Shown here piece after piece: positions 17,577 through 25,397 of a stretch of 64,000 nucleotides of DNA. This stretch comes from Amylibacter sp. Its GTDB lineage: Bacteria; Pseudomonadota; Alphaproteobacteria; Rhodobacterales; Rhodobacteraceae. The DNA is taken from positions 172,667 through 236,666 of the forward strand of contig JAJFHZ010000010.1 in assembly GCA_021775355.1 (NCBI GenBank), read 5' to 3'. Within the stretch, counting starts at the first letter, position 1. Each line of letters begins with the position of its first letter. The translations under genes were made by a program, and so were the position numbers. Below the pieces are notes generated by a model, which saw only the letters and a program-made list of their open reading frames with translations, was not told the DNA's origin and searched no databases.

Positions 17577-18858
17577 GCGCAACCCCAGCGATATAAGTTT
17601 GCGCAATCGTGCGATCATCGCCCATGATTTGCATCAAGAACAGTTCTTCCGCCAAGGTTTCAATCCGTTCAGCACGTAATTCCATTGCAGGTGTTGCCGC
17701 ACTGTTCAACACGACAATATCCGCTTCCGACCCCGTTTCCAGCGTTCCGATCTTATCCTGCAACCCAAGGGCCACCGCGTTTCCGCGCGTGATCCAGTAA
17801 AACGCCCGAAAAGCGTGCATACGTTGCCTTTGAAGTTGCAATATTTTGTAACCCTCACTCAGGGTTTGCAGCATCGAATAACTGGTACCACCACCAATAT
17901 CGGTCGCGATCGCATTGATAATGCCCTTACTGCGCAATCCTGCATCATCAAATAAACCGCTGCCTAAAAATAAATTGGATGTGGGGCAAAATACCGGATG
18001 CGAGCCTGTATCGGCAATCACGCCAATCTCACGCTCTTTCAGATGAATACAATGGCCCAGAAACATCTTTGGCCCCAACAATCCGTAAGTTTCGTAAACA
18101 TCTAGATAGTCCCGCGCCTGTGGATAAAGTTCCGCCGTATAGGCGATTTCATCATGGTTTTCCGACAGGTGTGTTTGCACATAACATTCCGGATGCTCCG
18201 CTGCCAAGACACCAGCCATTTCCATCTGTTCAGGGGTCGATGTGATCGCAAAACGCGGCGTAATAGCATATAATGCGCGGCCCGTTCCATGCCATTCCTC
18301 GATCAAAGCTTTGCTGTCGTCATAGCCCGATTGTGGTGTATCACGCAGCCCGTCAGGCGCATTGCGATCCATCAACACCTTGCCGCCAATCATGCGCATA
18401 TTACGCTTTGCCGCCTCTTCAAAATACGCATCTGCCGATTGTTTATGCACCGAGCAATAAGCCATTGCCGTGGTGGTGCCATGATCGATCAACTGGTCAT
18501 AAAACCGCCCCGCCATCATTTTGGAATGGGTTGCATCAGCATAGCGCGTTTCTTCAGGGAAGGTATAATTCTCAAGCCAGTCAAGCAACTGCACCGCCCA
18601 AGACGCCACCACCTGCACTTGCGGGAAATGGATATGTGTATCTATGAAACCCGCCATCAACAGATGCGGGCGGTGGTCAATCATCTCTGTCCCCACCGCC
18701 TGTGTTTGTAAATCGGAATATGTTCCGACCGCTTCGATCAAACCATCTGACACGGTCAGCGCACCATCCTCTATATAATCGAAGGATTGTGTATCATCGG
18801 GGGTTTGGGGTTCAGCGCGAAAGCTCAACACGCGACCGCGCAAGATTTTTCTGGTCAT
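17560..18858 (-). CDS. guaD: guanine deaminase
   Basis: 432-residue amidohydrolase. Deaminates guanine to xanthine, feeding the urate pathway. Seen: GFIDTHIHFPQ (metal-binding HxH and the guanine-deaminase IHFPQ), the HLSENHDEI His, FLGHCIHL, and ATDIGGGTSYSML with the metal-binding Asp. The GGTS stretch is typical of GuaD rather than other deaminases. The start is taken at ATG 18858 (MTRKILRGR), though its ribosome-binding site is weak; 18903 is an alternative. It follows bhcD on the same strand after 104 bases with no evident terminator, so it may be read from the bhc promoter. Confidence 0.9.
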   Translation of the reverse strand: MTRKILRGRVLSFRAEPQTPDDTQSFDYIEDGALTVSDGLIEAVGTYSDLQTQAVGTEMIDHRPHLLMAGFIDTHIHFPQVQVVASWAVQLLDWLENYTFPEETRYADATHSKMMAGRFYDQLIDHGTTTAMAYCSVHKQSADAYFEEAAKRNMRMIGGKVLMDRNAPDGLRDTPQSGYDDSKALIEEWHGTGRALYAITPRFAITSTPEQMEMAGVLAAEHPECYVQTHLSENHDEIAYTAELYPQARDYLDVYETYGLLGPKMFLGHCIHLKEREIGVIADTGSHPVFCPTSNLFLGSGLFDDAGLRSKGIINAIATDIGGGTSYSMLQTLSEGYKILQLQRQRMHAFRAFYWITRGNAVALGLQDKIGTLETGSEADIVVLNSAATPAMELRAERIETLAEELFLMQIMGDDRTIAQTYIAGVAQKGHV

Positions 18859-18962
18859 ATTGCAAAATCCAACTTTGTAAGCACGGATAAATATGCCATG
18901 CACCCAGCTATAAGCCCAGTCTTCTATTTTGTATATTTTTCAGAATGACTTGCTTTGGAAAC

Positions 18963-19928
18963 TTAAAAATCAACCTCGATCGCAACACCTTTTTCAACCG
19001 CCAGTTCAACAACGGCAGAGGCCACGGCCAAATCTTGCAAACCTACACCTGTGCCATCAAACAAAGTTAGTTCATCATCCGAAATACGCCCTTTATGGTC
19101 ACCGTTTATCACCGTACCCAGTTCAATAATATCAGCCTGTTGAAGCAAATCACCCGCGATTGCATGTTGGCATTCGCCAATGGTAATCGACTGTGCAACT
19201 TCGTCCGTAAACACTGTGGCACGCGCCACCAATGCAGCTTCAACCTCTTGCTTACCTTTGGTGTCGGTTCCCATACAGGCGACATGCGTACCCGATTTGA
19301 CCTGCGCATCCTTCAAAATTGCATCAAAACTGGAAGTGATGGTAACAATAACATCTGATTGCGTCCCCAATTCATCCAAACTAACCGCTTCAAACGGCAA
19401 GCCGATCTCTGCGGCCTTTTTTGCAAGTGATGCAAGCTTTTCAGGCGTGCGGTTCCAAGCCACCACACGCTCAAAATCGCGTTGTTCGGCCACTGCCTGC
19501 AACTGAAATGTTGCCTGATGGCCCGCGCCCACAATGCCCAACACCTTGGCATCTTTACGCGCCAGATGCGCCACAGACACAGCAGCGGCTGATGCAGTAC
19601 GCAAGGCCGTTAATAGATTACCACCAACAACTGCACGAATTTTACCGGTATCCGCATCGAACAATAAGATCGACGACTGGTGATTAGTCAGCCCTTTGGC
19701 CGCGTTCCCGGGCCAATATCCACCTGATTTCAAACCCAAGTTCAACGTCGCACGATCAAAGCCCGATTTAAACCCATATAGTGCATCGGCATGCCCAATA
19801 GCCTCGCGTATAACCGGGAAATTATAAGCGGTTCGTTTGGACATAGAAGCAAAGACATCTTCAACCGCAGTGAATGAACTTTCACGTGTCATAAGGGCTG
19901 CAATTTCTTTTTCTGGTACGATGATCAT
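18963..19928 (-). CDS. bhcD: iminosuccinate reductase of the beta-hydroxyaspartate cycle
   Basis: 321-residue member of the ornithine cyclodeaminase/mu-crystallin family. Seen: the substrate-side GLKSGGYWPGN segment and a Rossmann motif GIVGAGHQATFQ (about 130-141). In the bhc gene order this protein is BhcD, which reduces iminosuccinate to L-aspartate with NADH, regenerating the amino donor for BhcA. Taken alone the family would suggest ornithine cyclodeaminase, but the four-gene context decides. AGAGAT precedes the ATG; 24 bases separate it from bhcC. Confidence 0.93.
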   Translation of the reverse strand: MIIVPEKEIAALMTRESSFTAVEDVFASMSKRTAYNFPVIREAIGHADALYGFKSGFDRATLNLGLKSGGYWPGNAAKGLTNHQSSILLFDADTGKIRAVVGGNLLTALRTASAAAVSVAHLARKDAKVLGIVGAGHQATFQLQAVAEQRDFERVVAWNRTPEKLASLAKKAAEIGLPFEAVSLDELGTQSDVIVTITSSFDAILKDAQVKSGTHVACMGTDTKGKQEVEAALVARATVFTDEVAQSITIGECQHAIAGDLLQQADIIELGTVINGDHKGRISDDELTLFDGTGVGLQDLAVASAVVELAVEKGVAIEVDF

Positions 19929-19952
19929 AATTTATCTCTTTTATATAACAGG

Positions 19953-21119
19953 TTAGTAAGCTTTGCCACGAGCAGATACAGGCCATAGAGTTTCCACTTT
20001 GCCATCCCTAACCCCGACATACCAGTCGTGTACGTTGCAGGTCGGGTCACAATGGCCCGGCACTAATTTCAACTTGTCATTTACTTTCAACACTGCATCT
20101 GGATCACTAACAACACCATGTTCATCCGAGCATTTTAGATATTCAACCTTATCGTCGCGACCAAATACCGTCGGCAGACCGGAATCCACGGATTGGGCCT
20201 TCAGGCCCGCATCGACAACAGCCTGATCCGCTTTGGCGTGGCTCATCACCGATGTCAGAATAAACAGTGCATTTTCCCATTCGCCATCGTCAATGCGCTT
20301 GCCGTCTTTGTCCAGAATACGGCCATAATCCGCGTCCATGAAGGCATATGATCCGCACTGCAATTCGTTAAACACACCCGATGTACCTTCAAAATAATAA
20401 GAGCCGGTGCCACCACCACCAACAATATCACATTCCAGTCCAAGTGATTTTAAAGCGTTGACCGCGTGTTCTACTTGTTCAACCGCTATATCGATTTTCG
20501 CTTTGCGGTCATTGTATAGATCAAGATGCTGCATCGCGCCCTGATAGGCTTGAATACCTGCAAACTTCAAACCGCCCGCCGCATCAATCAGCTTGGCGAT
20601 GTTCACCACATCTTGCGATGTTGTCACTCCGCAACGACCAGCACCGCAATCAATTTCCACAAGACATTCGATTTGCGTCCCGTGCTTTTGCGCAGCGGCG
20701 GCCAAATCAGATACATTTTCAGGATCATCCACACACACTAACACCCGCGCACCAAGTTTCGGCATACGAGCAAGACGGTCAATTTTAGCGGGGTCACGCA
20801 CCTGATTGGATACCATGACATCCTTAATGCCACCGCGTGCAAAGACTTCAGCTTCGGATACTTTCTGACAACACACACCTACAGAATGGCCCAGTGTTTC
20901 TTGCAATTTAGCCACATCCACAGATTTATGCATTTTACCGTGGGCGCGATGGCGCACACCCATTTCACGTGCTCTATCGCCCATTGTTCTGACATTACGT
21001 TCCAATGCATCCAGATCAAGGATCAGACAAGGCGTTTGAATGTCGGCCGCGTCCATACCTGGCAAGGCAGGCACGTCAAAGCCAACTTCCAAACCTTCAA
21101 AATCAGTTTCTACGTTCAT
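19953..21119 (-). CDS. bhcC: beta-hydroxyaspartate aldolase
   Basis: 388-residue PLP enzyme of the alanine racemase-like/D-threonine aldolase fold. Condenses glycine and glyoxylate to (2R,3S)-beta-hydroxyaspartate. Seen: TPCLILDLDALERNV, the HRAHGKMHKS strand with the PLP-binding lysine, ECLVEIDCGAGRCGV, and the C-terminal metal-binding PGHCDPTCN. AAGGAG lies before ATG 21119. A database label of 3-hydroxy-D-aspartate aldolase or DSD1 would describe the same family. Confidence 0.93.
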   Translation of the reverse strand: MNVETDFEGLEVGFDVPALPGMDAADIQTPCLILDLDALERNVRTMGDRAREMGVRHRAHGKMHKSVDVAKLQETLGHSVGVCCQKVSEAEVFARGGIKDVMVSNQVRDPAKIDRLARMPKLGARVLVCVDDPENVSDLAAAAQKHGTQIECLVEIDCGAGRCGVTTSQDVVNIAKLIDAAGGLKFAGIQAYQGAMQHLDLYNDRKAKIDIAVEQVEHAVNALKSLGLECDIVGGGGTGSYYFEGTSGVFNELQCGSYAFMDADYGRILDKDGKRIDDGEWENALFILTSVMSHAKADQAVVDAGLKAQSVDSGLPTVFGRDDKVEYLKCSDEHGVVSDPDAVLKVNDKLKLVPGHCDPTCNVHDWYVGVRDGKVETLWPVSARGKAY

Positions 21120-21132
21120 AACTTTCTCCTTT

Positions 21133-22086
21133 TCAGACCTTCATCCATGGCAGCAAATCCAAATCAACATTACCACCGGTAATAATGATCCCGACCCGTT
21201 TGCCTGCGAAAGTATTCTTGTTTTTCAAAATTACCGCCAAGGGCACAGCACTGCTGGGTTCCATCACGATTTTCATTCGCTTCCAGATCAGTTTCATCGC
21301 ATCCACAATCTCATCTTCGCTTGCGGTTAAAATGTCCGAAACGTGGTTGCTGACAAAATGCCATGTTAGTTCTTTAAGTGGCACTTTTAATCCGTCTGCT
21401 ACAGTTTCAGGTGCATCGTCCGCAATGATATAACCAGCCTTGAAGCTACGCGCGGCATCATCGGCCTGTTCGGGTTCAGCGGCAAAGACCTTCACGTTCG
21501 GGGCTAAGTTTGACAAGGTCAAACATGTACCTGAAATCATACCTCCGCCACCAATGGGCGCCACTACAGCATCAAGCCCATCAACCTGCCCGATCAACTC
21601 TCGTGAACACGTACCTTGCCCCGCGATCACACGCGGATCATTATATGGGTGCACAAATTCGGCCCCTGTCTGTTTAACGACTTCTGCAAAAATTTCCTCA
21701 CGACTGGAAGTCGACGGTTCGCATTCCACGATCTTGCCACCATATCCAATCACCGCATCCTTTTTTGCTTGCGGCGCTGTGCGTGGCATTACCACGGTAC
21801 ACGGAATACCCCTACGCCCTGCCGCATAAGATAGACTAAGCGCATGATTGCCACTGGAATGGGTTGCGACACCTTTTTCCAGCATATCGTCAGATAGGCC
21901 AAACACCGCATTCGATGCTCCGCGTACTTTGAATGCGCCTGCTTTTTGAAAATTTTCACATTTGAAAAACAACTCTGCACCTGACAGTTCATTCATGAAT
22001 GTCGACGTCAATACAGGTGTGCGGTGGATATGGGGCTTAATACGCTCATGCGCGGCAAGCATATCGTCAAGGGTCGGTATATACAT
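21133..22086 (-). CDS. bhcB: beta-hydroxyaspartate dehydratase
   Basis: 317-residue PLP enzyme of the serine/threonine dehydratase type. Removes water from beta-hydroxyaspartate to give iminosuccinate. Seen: KCENFQKAGAFKVRGASNA with the Schiff-base lysine, HSSGNHALSLSYAA, the PIGGGGMISG phosphate-binding loop, and a C-terminal GIIITGGNVDLD. ATG 22086 with AAGGA is chosen; a TTG at 22101 would add five codons right at the bhcA stop. It lies between bhcA and bhcC with short spacers, so it is co-transcribed. Confidence 0.93.
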   Translation of the reverse strand: MYIPTLDDMLAAHERIKPHIHRTPVLTSTFMNELSGAELFFKCENFQKAGAFKVRGASNAVFGLSDDMLEKGVATHSSGNHALSLSYAAGRRGIPCTVVMPRTAPQAKKDAVIGYGGKIVECEPSTSSREEIFAEVVKQTGAEFVHPYNDPRVIAGQGTCSRELIGQVDGLDAVVAPIGGGGMISGTCLTLSNLAPNVKVFAAEPEQADDAARSFKAGYIIADDAPETVADGLKVPLKELTWHFVSNHVSDILTASEDEIVDAMKLIWKRMKIVMEPSSAVPLAVILKNKNTFAGKRVGIIITGGNVDLDLLPWMKV

Positions 22087-22101
22087 TTTACGTTCCTTCA
22101 A

Positions 22102-23262
22102 TTACGCGCGGTAATGCTCTTGCGCAGCAGCAACACCTGAACCGAACTGAATATCCAAACCCAGATCAGCCATGCACATTTCTGCGGCGGCAATGCCAGA
22201 CAAGGCCATAACATCCGTCAGACTACCCAAGTGACCAATACGAAAAACCTTGCCCGCAACCTCACCCAAACCAACACCAAAAGCGACATCGTATTTGTCA
22301 GCGGCATGGGTGACAATATCTGTAGCGTTAAAACCTTCAGGTGTGCAGATTGCACTAACTGTATCGGAATATAAATCGGGTGATACGGCACATAGTTTCA
22401 ATCCCCAAGCATCGACTGCCGCACGCACACCGCATGCTATACGGCGATGACGGGCAAACACGTTTTCCAAGCCTTCGGACAATAGCATCTCTGTCGCCAT
22501 TTTCAAACCATTCAGCAAACCAACCGCAGGCGTGTAAGGGTAAGCGTTATTTGCATAACCCTTACCCATATCGCGTATATCAAAGAAAGTGCGCGGCAAA
22601 GTGGCAGTGTCCAGTGCCGCCAACGCTTTGGGGCTAAAGCCAACAATCGCCAGACCGGCAGGCAGCATAAAACCCTTTTGCGAACCGGTGATAGCAATAT
22701 CCACCCCCCATTCATCCATGCGAAAATCCATCGAGCCGATAGAGCTAACCCCGTCCACATACAAAAGTGCAGGGTGATTTGCAGCATCCAGTGCTTTGCG
22801 CACGGCAGAAATATCAGACAAGACCCCCGTTGCTGTTTCATTATGTGTGGCCAGAACCACTTTTATTTGATGTGCAGTATCTGCTGTCAAAATCTCTTCA
22901 TAACGATCCGCAGGCAGGCCTTCACCCCAAGGGGTTTCAACAACTTGAACATCCAGCCCATGACGTTGGCACATATCAATCCAACGCTGACTGAACATGC
23001 CATTGCGTGCAGCCAGAACCTTATCGCCCGCTGAAAGCGTGTTGGTCAGGGCGGTTTCCCAACCACCTGTTCCCGTTGATGGAAACACAAATATCTCTGC
23101 GGTTTGACTTTTCAATACCGCCTTAACACCGGCAAGTGCAGGATGCAGAATCTCACCAAACAGTGGGGATCGGTGATCCAGAGTTGGCATATCAACAGCT
23201 TTGCGCAGGCACTCCGGCATATTCGTGGGACCAGGGATAAATACAGGGTTTTGAAAGTACAT
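22102..23262 (-). CDS. bhcA: aspartate-glyoxylate aminotransferase
   Basis: 386-residue class V aminotransferase resembling serine-glyoxylate aminotransferase. It transfers the amino group of aspartate to glyoxylate, giving glycine and oxaloacetate, the first step of the BHA cycle. Seen: FIPGPTNMPE at the N-terminus, PSTGTGGWE, LYVDGVSSIGS and the PLP lysine in ITGSQKGFMLPAG (Lys196). AAAAGG lies before the ATG. First gene of the bhcABCD operon; a TATAAA -10-like box lies at 23325-23330 on this strand. Confidence 0.93.
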   Translation of the reverse strand: MYFQNPVFIPGPTNMPECLRKAVDMPTLDHRSPLFGEILHPALAGVKAVLKSQTAEIFVFPSTGTGGWETALTNTLSAGDKVLAARNGMFSQRWIDMCQRHGLDVQVVETPWGEGLPADRYEEILTADTAHQIKVVLATHNETATGVLSDISAVRKALDAANHPALLYVDGVSSIGSMDFRMDEWGVDIAITGSQKGFMLPAGLAIVGFSPKALAALDTATLPRTFFDIRDMGKGYANNAYPYTPAVGLLNGLKMATEMLLSEGLENVFARHRRIACGVRAAVDAWGLKLCAVSPDLYSDTVSAICTPEGFNATDIVTHAADKYDVAFGVGLGEVAGKVFRIGHLGSLTDVMALSGIAAAEMCMADLGLDIQFGSGVAAAQEHYRA

Positions 23263-23386
23263 TTTATGGTGCCTTTTGTTCGATTTACTTAAGGCTACAG
23301 CCCATGTGCCATGCTGCCAATTTTTTTATAAAATCCAGTTTTGCATGGTAAATTCATGATTACTGCATATTTATCATAGCGTTACA

Positions 23387-23406
23387 TTTTTTCACTAGTC
23401 AAAAAA
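23387..23406. promoter_or_regulatory. candidate BhcR operator in the bhcA/bhcR spacer
   Basis: A 20-bp imperfect palindrome: T6, C, ACTAGT, C, A6, with only the two C positions breaking symmetry. It lies 51-70 bases before bhcR, and a TATAAT (23419-23424) follows 12 bases later on the plus strand. IclR-type regulators bind short AT-rich palindromes near their own promoter, so this is the best operator candidate in the 194-bp spacer. Confidence 0.4.
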
Positions 23407-23456
23407 TACTTTCAATATTATAATAAAACATACATAAAAAGTACAAAAGGTACATC

Positions 23457-24290
23457 ATGCCCGAAAAGAACCGTGCCCGTGGGCGCCCAAAAAGCTTTTA
23501 CAATAACGCAACGCAAAATACAATACAATCGGTTGACCGCGCCCTTGATGTCTTGGAAATTCTTGCAACCAAAGGCAACATGACTCTATCTGATATCGCC
23601 TATGATTTAGGCCAATCGCCCGCTACAATTTACAGGGTTCTATCTACATTAGAGGCCCGTAATATTGTGGAAATAAATCAAACCAAACAGGTGTGGAATG
23701 TCGGTCCTGCCGCATTTCAGATCGGATATTCTTTTTTGCGCCGAAGCAGTGTGGTTGAACGCAGCCGTCCCGTGATGCGCGATTTGATGGATCAAACGGG
23801 GGAAACCGCAAACCTTGGGATTGAAAAATCCGATATGGTTATGTTTATCAGTCAAGTGGAAACCCATGAAACCATCCGCGCATTTTTTCCACCCGGCACG
23901 CAATCACCGATGCATGCATCAGGCATAGGCAAAGCACTTTTAGCATATTATTCGACTGAACGTATTACACAGCTATTCAAGAATAATCCTTTGGAGAAAT
24001 TTACCGATAATACCATCACAGACCCGGAAAAACTTCGGGAAGAAATAAAAAAAATCCGCGAACTCGGCTTTGCATTTGATGATGAAGAAAAGAACCTCGG
24101 CATGCGCTGCATTGCTGCACCAATCTTGAATTTTTTTGGTGAAGCAATTGCAGGAATTTCAGTGTCCGGCCCCACACATAGAATGACCCATGATCGCGTT
24201 GAGGTCATATGCAAAATCGTAAAGCAGGCTGCAACGACATTATCGTATAATCAGGGGGCGCCATCTGACAGTGCAGCAACAATCCCTTAA
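23457..24290 (+). CDS. bhcR: IclR family regulator of the bhc cluster
   Basis: 277-residue IclR protein. A basic N-terminal tail precedes the winged helix (about 22-80: SVDRALDVLEILATKGNMTL, SPATIYRVLSTLEARN). An effector domain (about 95-265) follows, with SPMHASGIGKALLAY and GMRCIAAPI. It is divergent from bhcA, as in the Paracoccus bhc cluster, where BhcR is reported to respond to glyoxylate. AAAAGG lies before the ATG. Effector identity here is inferred from that homology. Confidence 0.92.
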   Translation: MPEKNRARGRPKSFYNNATQNTIQSVDRALDVLEILATKGNMTLSDIAYDLGQSPATIYRVLSTLEARNIVEINQTKQVWNVGPAAFQIGYSFLRRSSVVERSRPVMRDLMDQTGETANLGIEKSDMVMFISQVETHETIRAFFPPGTQSPMHASGIGKALLAYYSTERITQLFKNNPLEKFTDNTITDPEKLREEIKKIRELGFAFDDEEKNLGMRCIAAPILNFFGEAIAGISVSGPTHRMTHDRVEVICKIVKQAATTLSYNQGAPSDSAATIP

Positions 24291-24451
24291 TCACTTTGGA
24301 AACACGTGTTCACGAATACGTTATTTATAATATTTTGAAAGTGTTTCAACATTATACAGTATTCTTAATCTACACATGCTCCGCCATTGTCACAGGACGA
24401 TTATATAGCTTGCTTGAACTAAGCAGGCATTTTGACAATTGGGGAGGAAAC

Positions 24452-25252
24452 ATGTCAATCAAAAAAATTAAAGAAAGCTTAGGCTTGGCAGCCTTGGCTT
24501 TAGGACTAATTGGTAGCGGGGCGGCACATGCCGGTTTCTCAACAACTGAGGTGCAGCTGCACTATGGTGGCGGCTATAAAATGGGCAGCAATTCAACCTT
24601 CGGCAGTGGCTTTAGTGAAGAAACCGATCGTGCAACAATCACGCTGGAACATTTTTCAACAAACGACATCGGAGATCTCTTCTTCTTCGTCGACTTTTTC
24701 GTTGATAGAAACAACGCGCCTGCACCCGGCAACTCGGAAAGCGATCAGTACGGCGAGGTCTATTACACCCTGCATGGCAAACAATTCGGCATAGATACAG
24801 GCGGTGGTTTTATCAGCGCACTCGACTTGCAATTCGGCCTTAACCAAGGAACCGATTTTTCGGTCGCTCTGGTAGGACCTCGGGTCAGCTTTAACGTGCC
24901 AGGCTTTCAAGTTCTGTCACTTGCGCTGACCACCTATACAAACTTTGTCGACCCCTTCGACCGGAACCTTGAAGGCACTTATCAGGCAACTGTGGTTTGG
25001 GCCGCACCATTCGATCTCGGCAGTCAGAAGTTCAAATTCCAAGGTTTTGTTGACTTCATCGGCGATCAAGGGCCGCTTGTTGACAATCAAATTGTCTTCT
25101 CCCCACAAATTAGATGGGACTTAGGCCACGCTATGGGCCGTAAGGCAGACAAGATACATCTTGGTGTTGAATACACACATTTCAACAACAAGTTTGGTGT
25201 CACAGGTGTTGACGAAAACTCTGCGTCCATATTCCTTGGGTTTAGGTTCTAA
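24452..25252 (+). CDS. Tsx-like outer membrane channel
   Basis: 266-residue protein with a signal peptide (GLAALALGLIGSGAAHA, cleavage near residue 27). A beta-barrel pattern of alternating strands follows, ending in aromatic FLGFRF as outer membrane proteins do. Openings such as TTEVQLHYGGGYKMG, DLFFFVDFF and the end-block HLGVEYTHFNNKFGVTGVDE match the nucleoside-specific channel (Tsx/OmpK) family. ATG 24452 has GGGGAGG before it; the frame is open 52 codons upstream without function. It stands 161 bases after bhcR on the same strand and has its own terminator. Passage of nucleosides, purines or urate is a reasonable but untested guess. Confidence 0.82.
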   Translation: MSIKKIKESLGLAALALGLIGSGAAHAGFSTTEVQLHYGGGYKMGSNSTFGSGFSEETDRATITLEHFSTNDIGDLFFFVDFFVDRNNAPAPGNSESDQYGEVYYTLHGKQFGIDTGGGFISALDLQFGLNQGTDFSVALVGPRVSFNVPGFQVLSLALTTYTNFVDPFDRNLEGTYQATVVWAAPFDLGSQKFKFQGFVDFIGDQGPLVDNQIVFSPQIRWDLGHAMGRKADKIHLGVEYTHFNNKFGVTGVDENSASIFLGFRF

Positions 25253-25268
25253 TCCATTGATCGTAACA

Positions 25269-25301
25269 AAAACGAGGCGGAGGTTTCTTCGCCTCGTTTT
25301 T
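25269..25301 (+). terminator. rho-independent terminator of the Tsx-like gene
   Basis: AAAACGAGGCG and CGCCTCGTTTTT form a strong stem around a 10-base loop with a five-T tail, starting 17 bases after the stop codon. The A-run on the other side could also serve the reverse direction. Confidence 0.9.
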
Positions 25302-25397
25302 AGTGCTTAGTCTACAATTACCTGATAATAATTTCTGGCAATCACTGCTTGAAGCTCGCCAGATTAATAAAAATTACAAATCATGGGTTTGGCTAAC

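Noticed and set aside
18963..23262. Reading these genes as separate ornithine cyclodeaminase, D-threonine aldolase, threonine dehydratase and serine-glyoxylate aminotransferase.
   Set aside because: The four in this order with a divergent IclR gene are the known bhcABCD-bhcR set.
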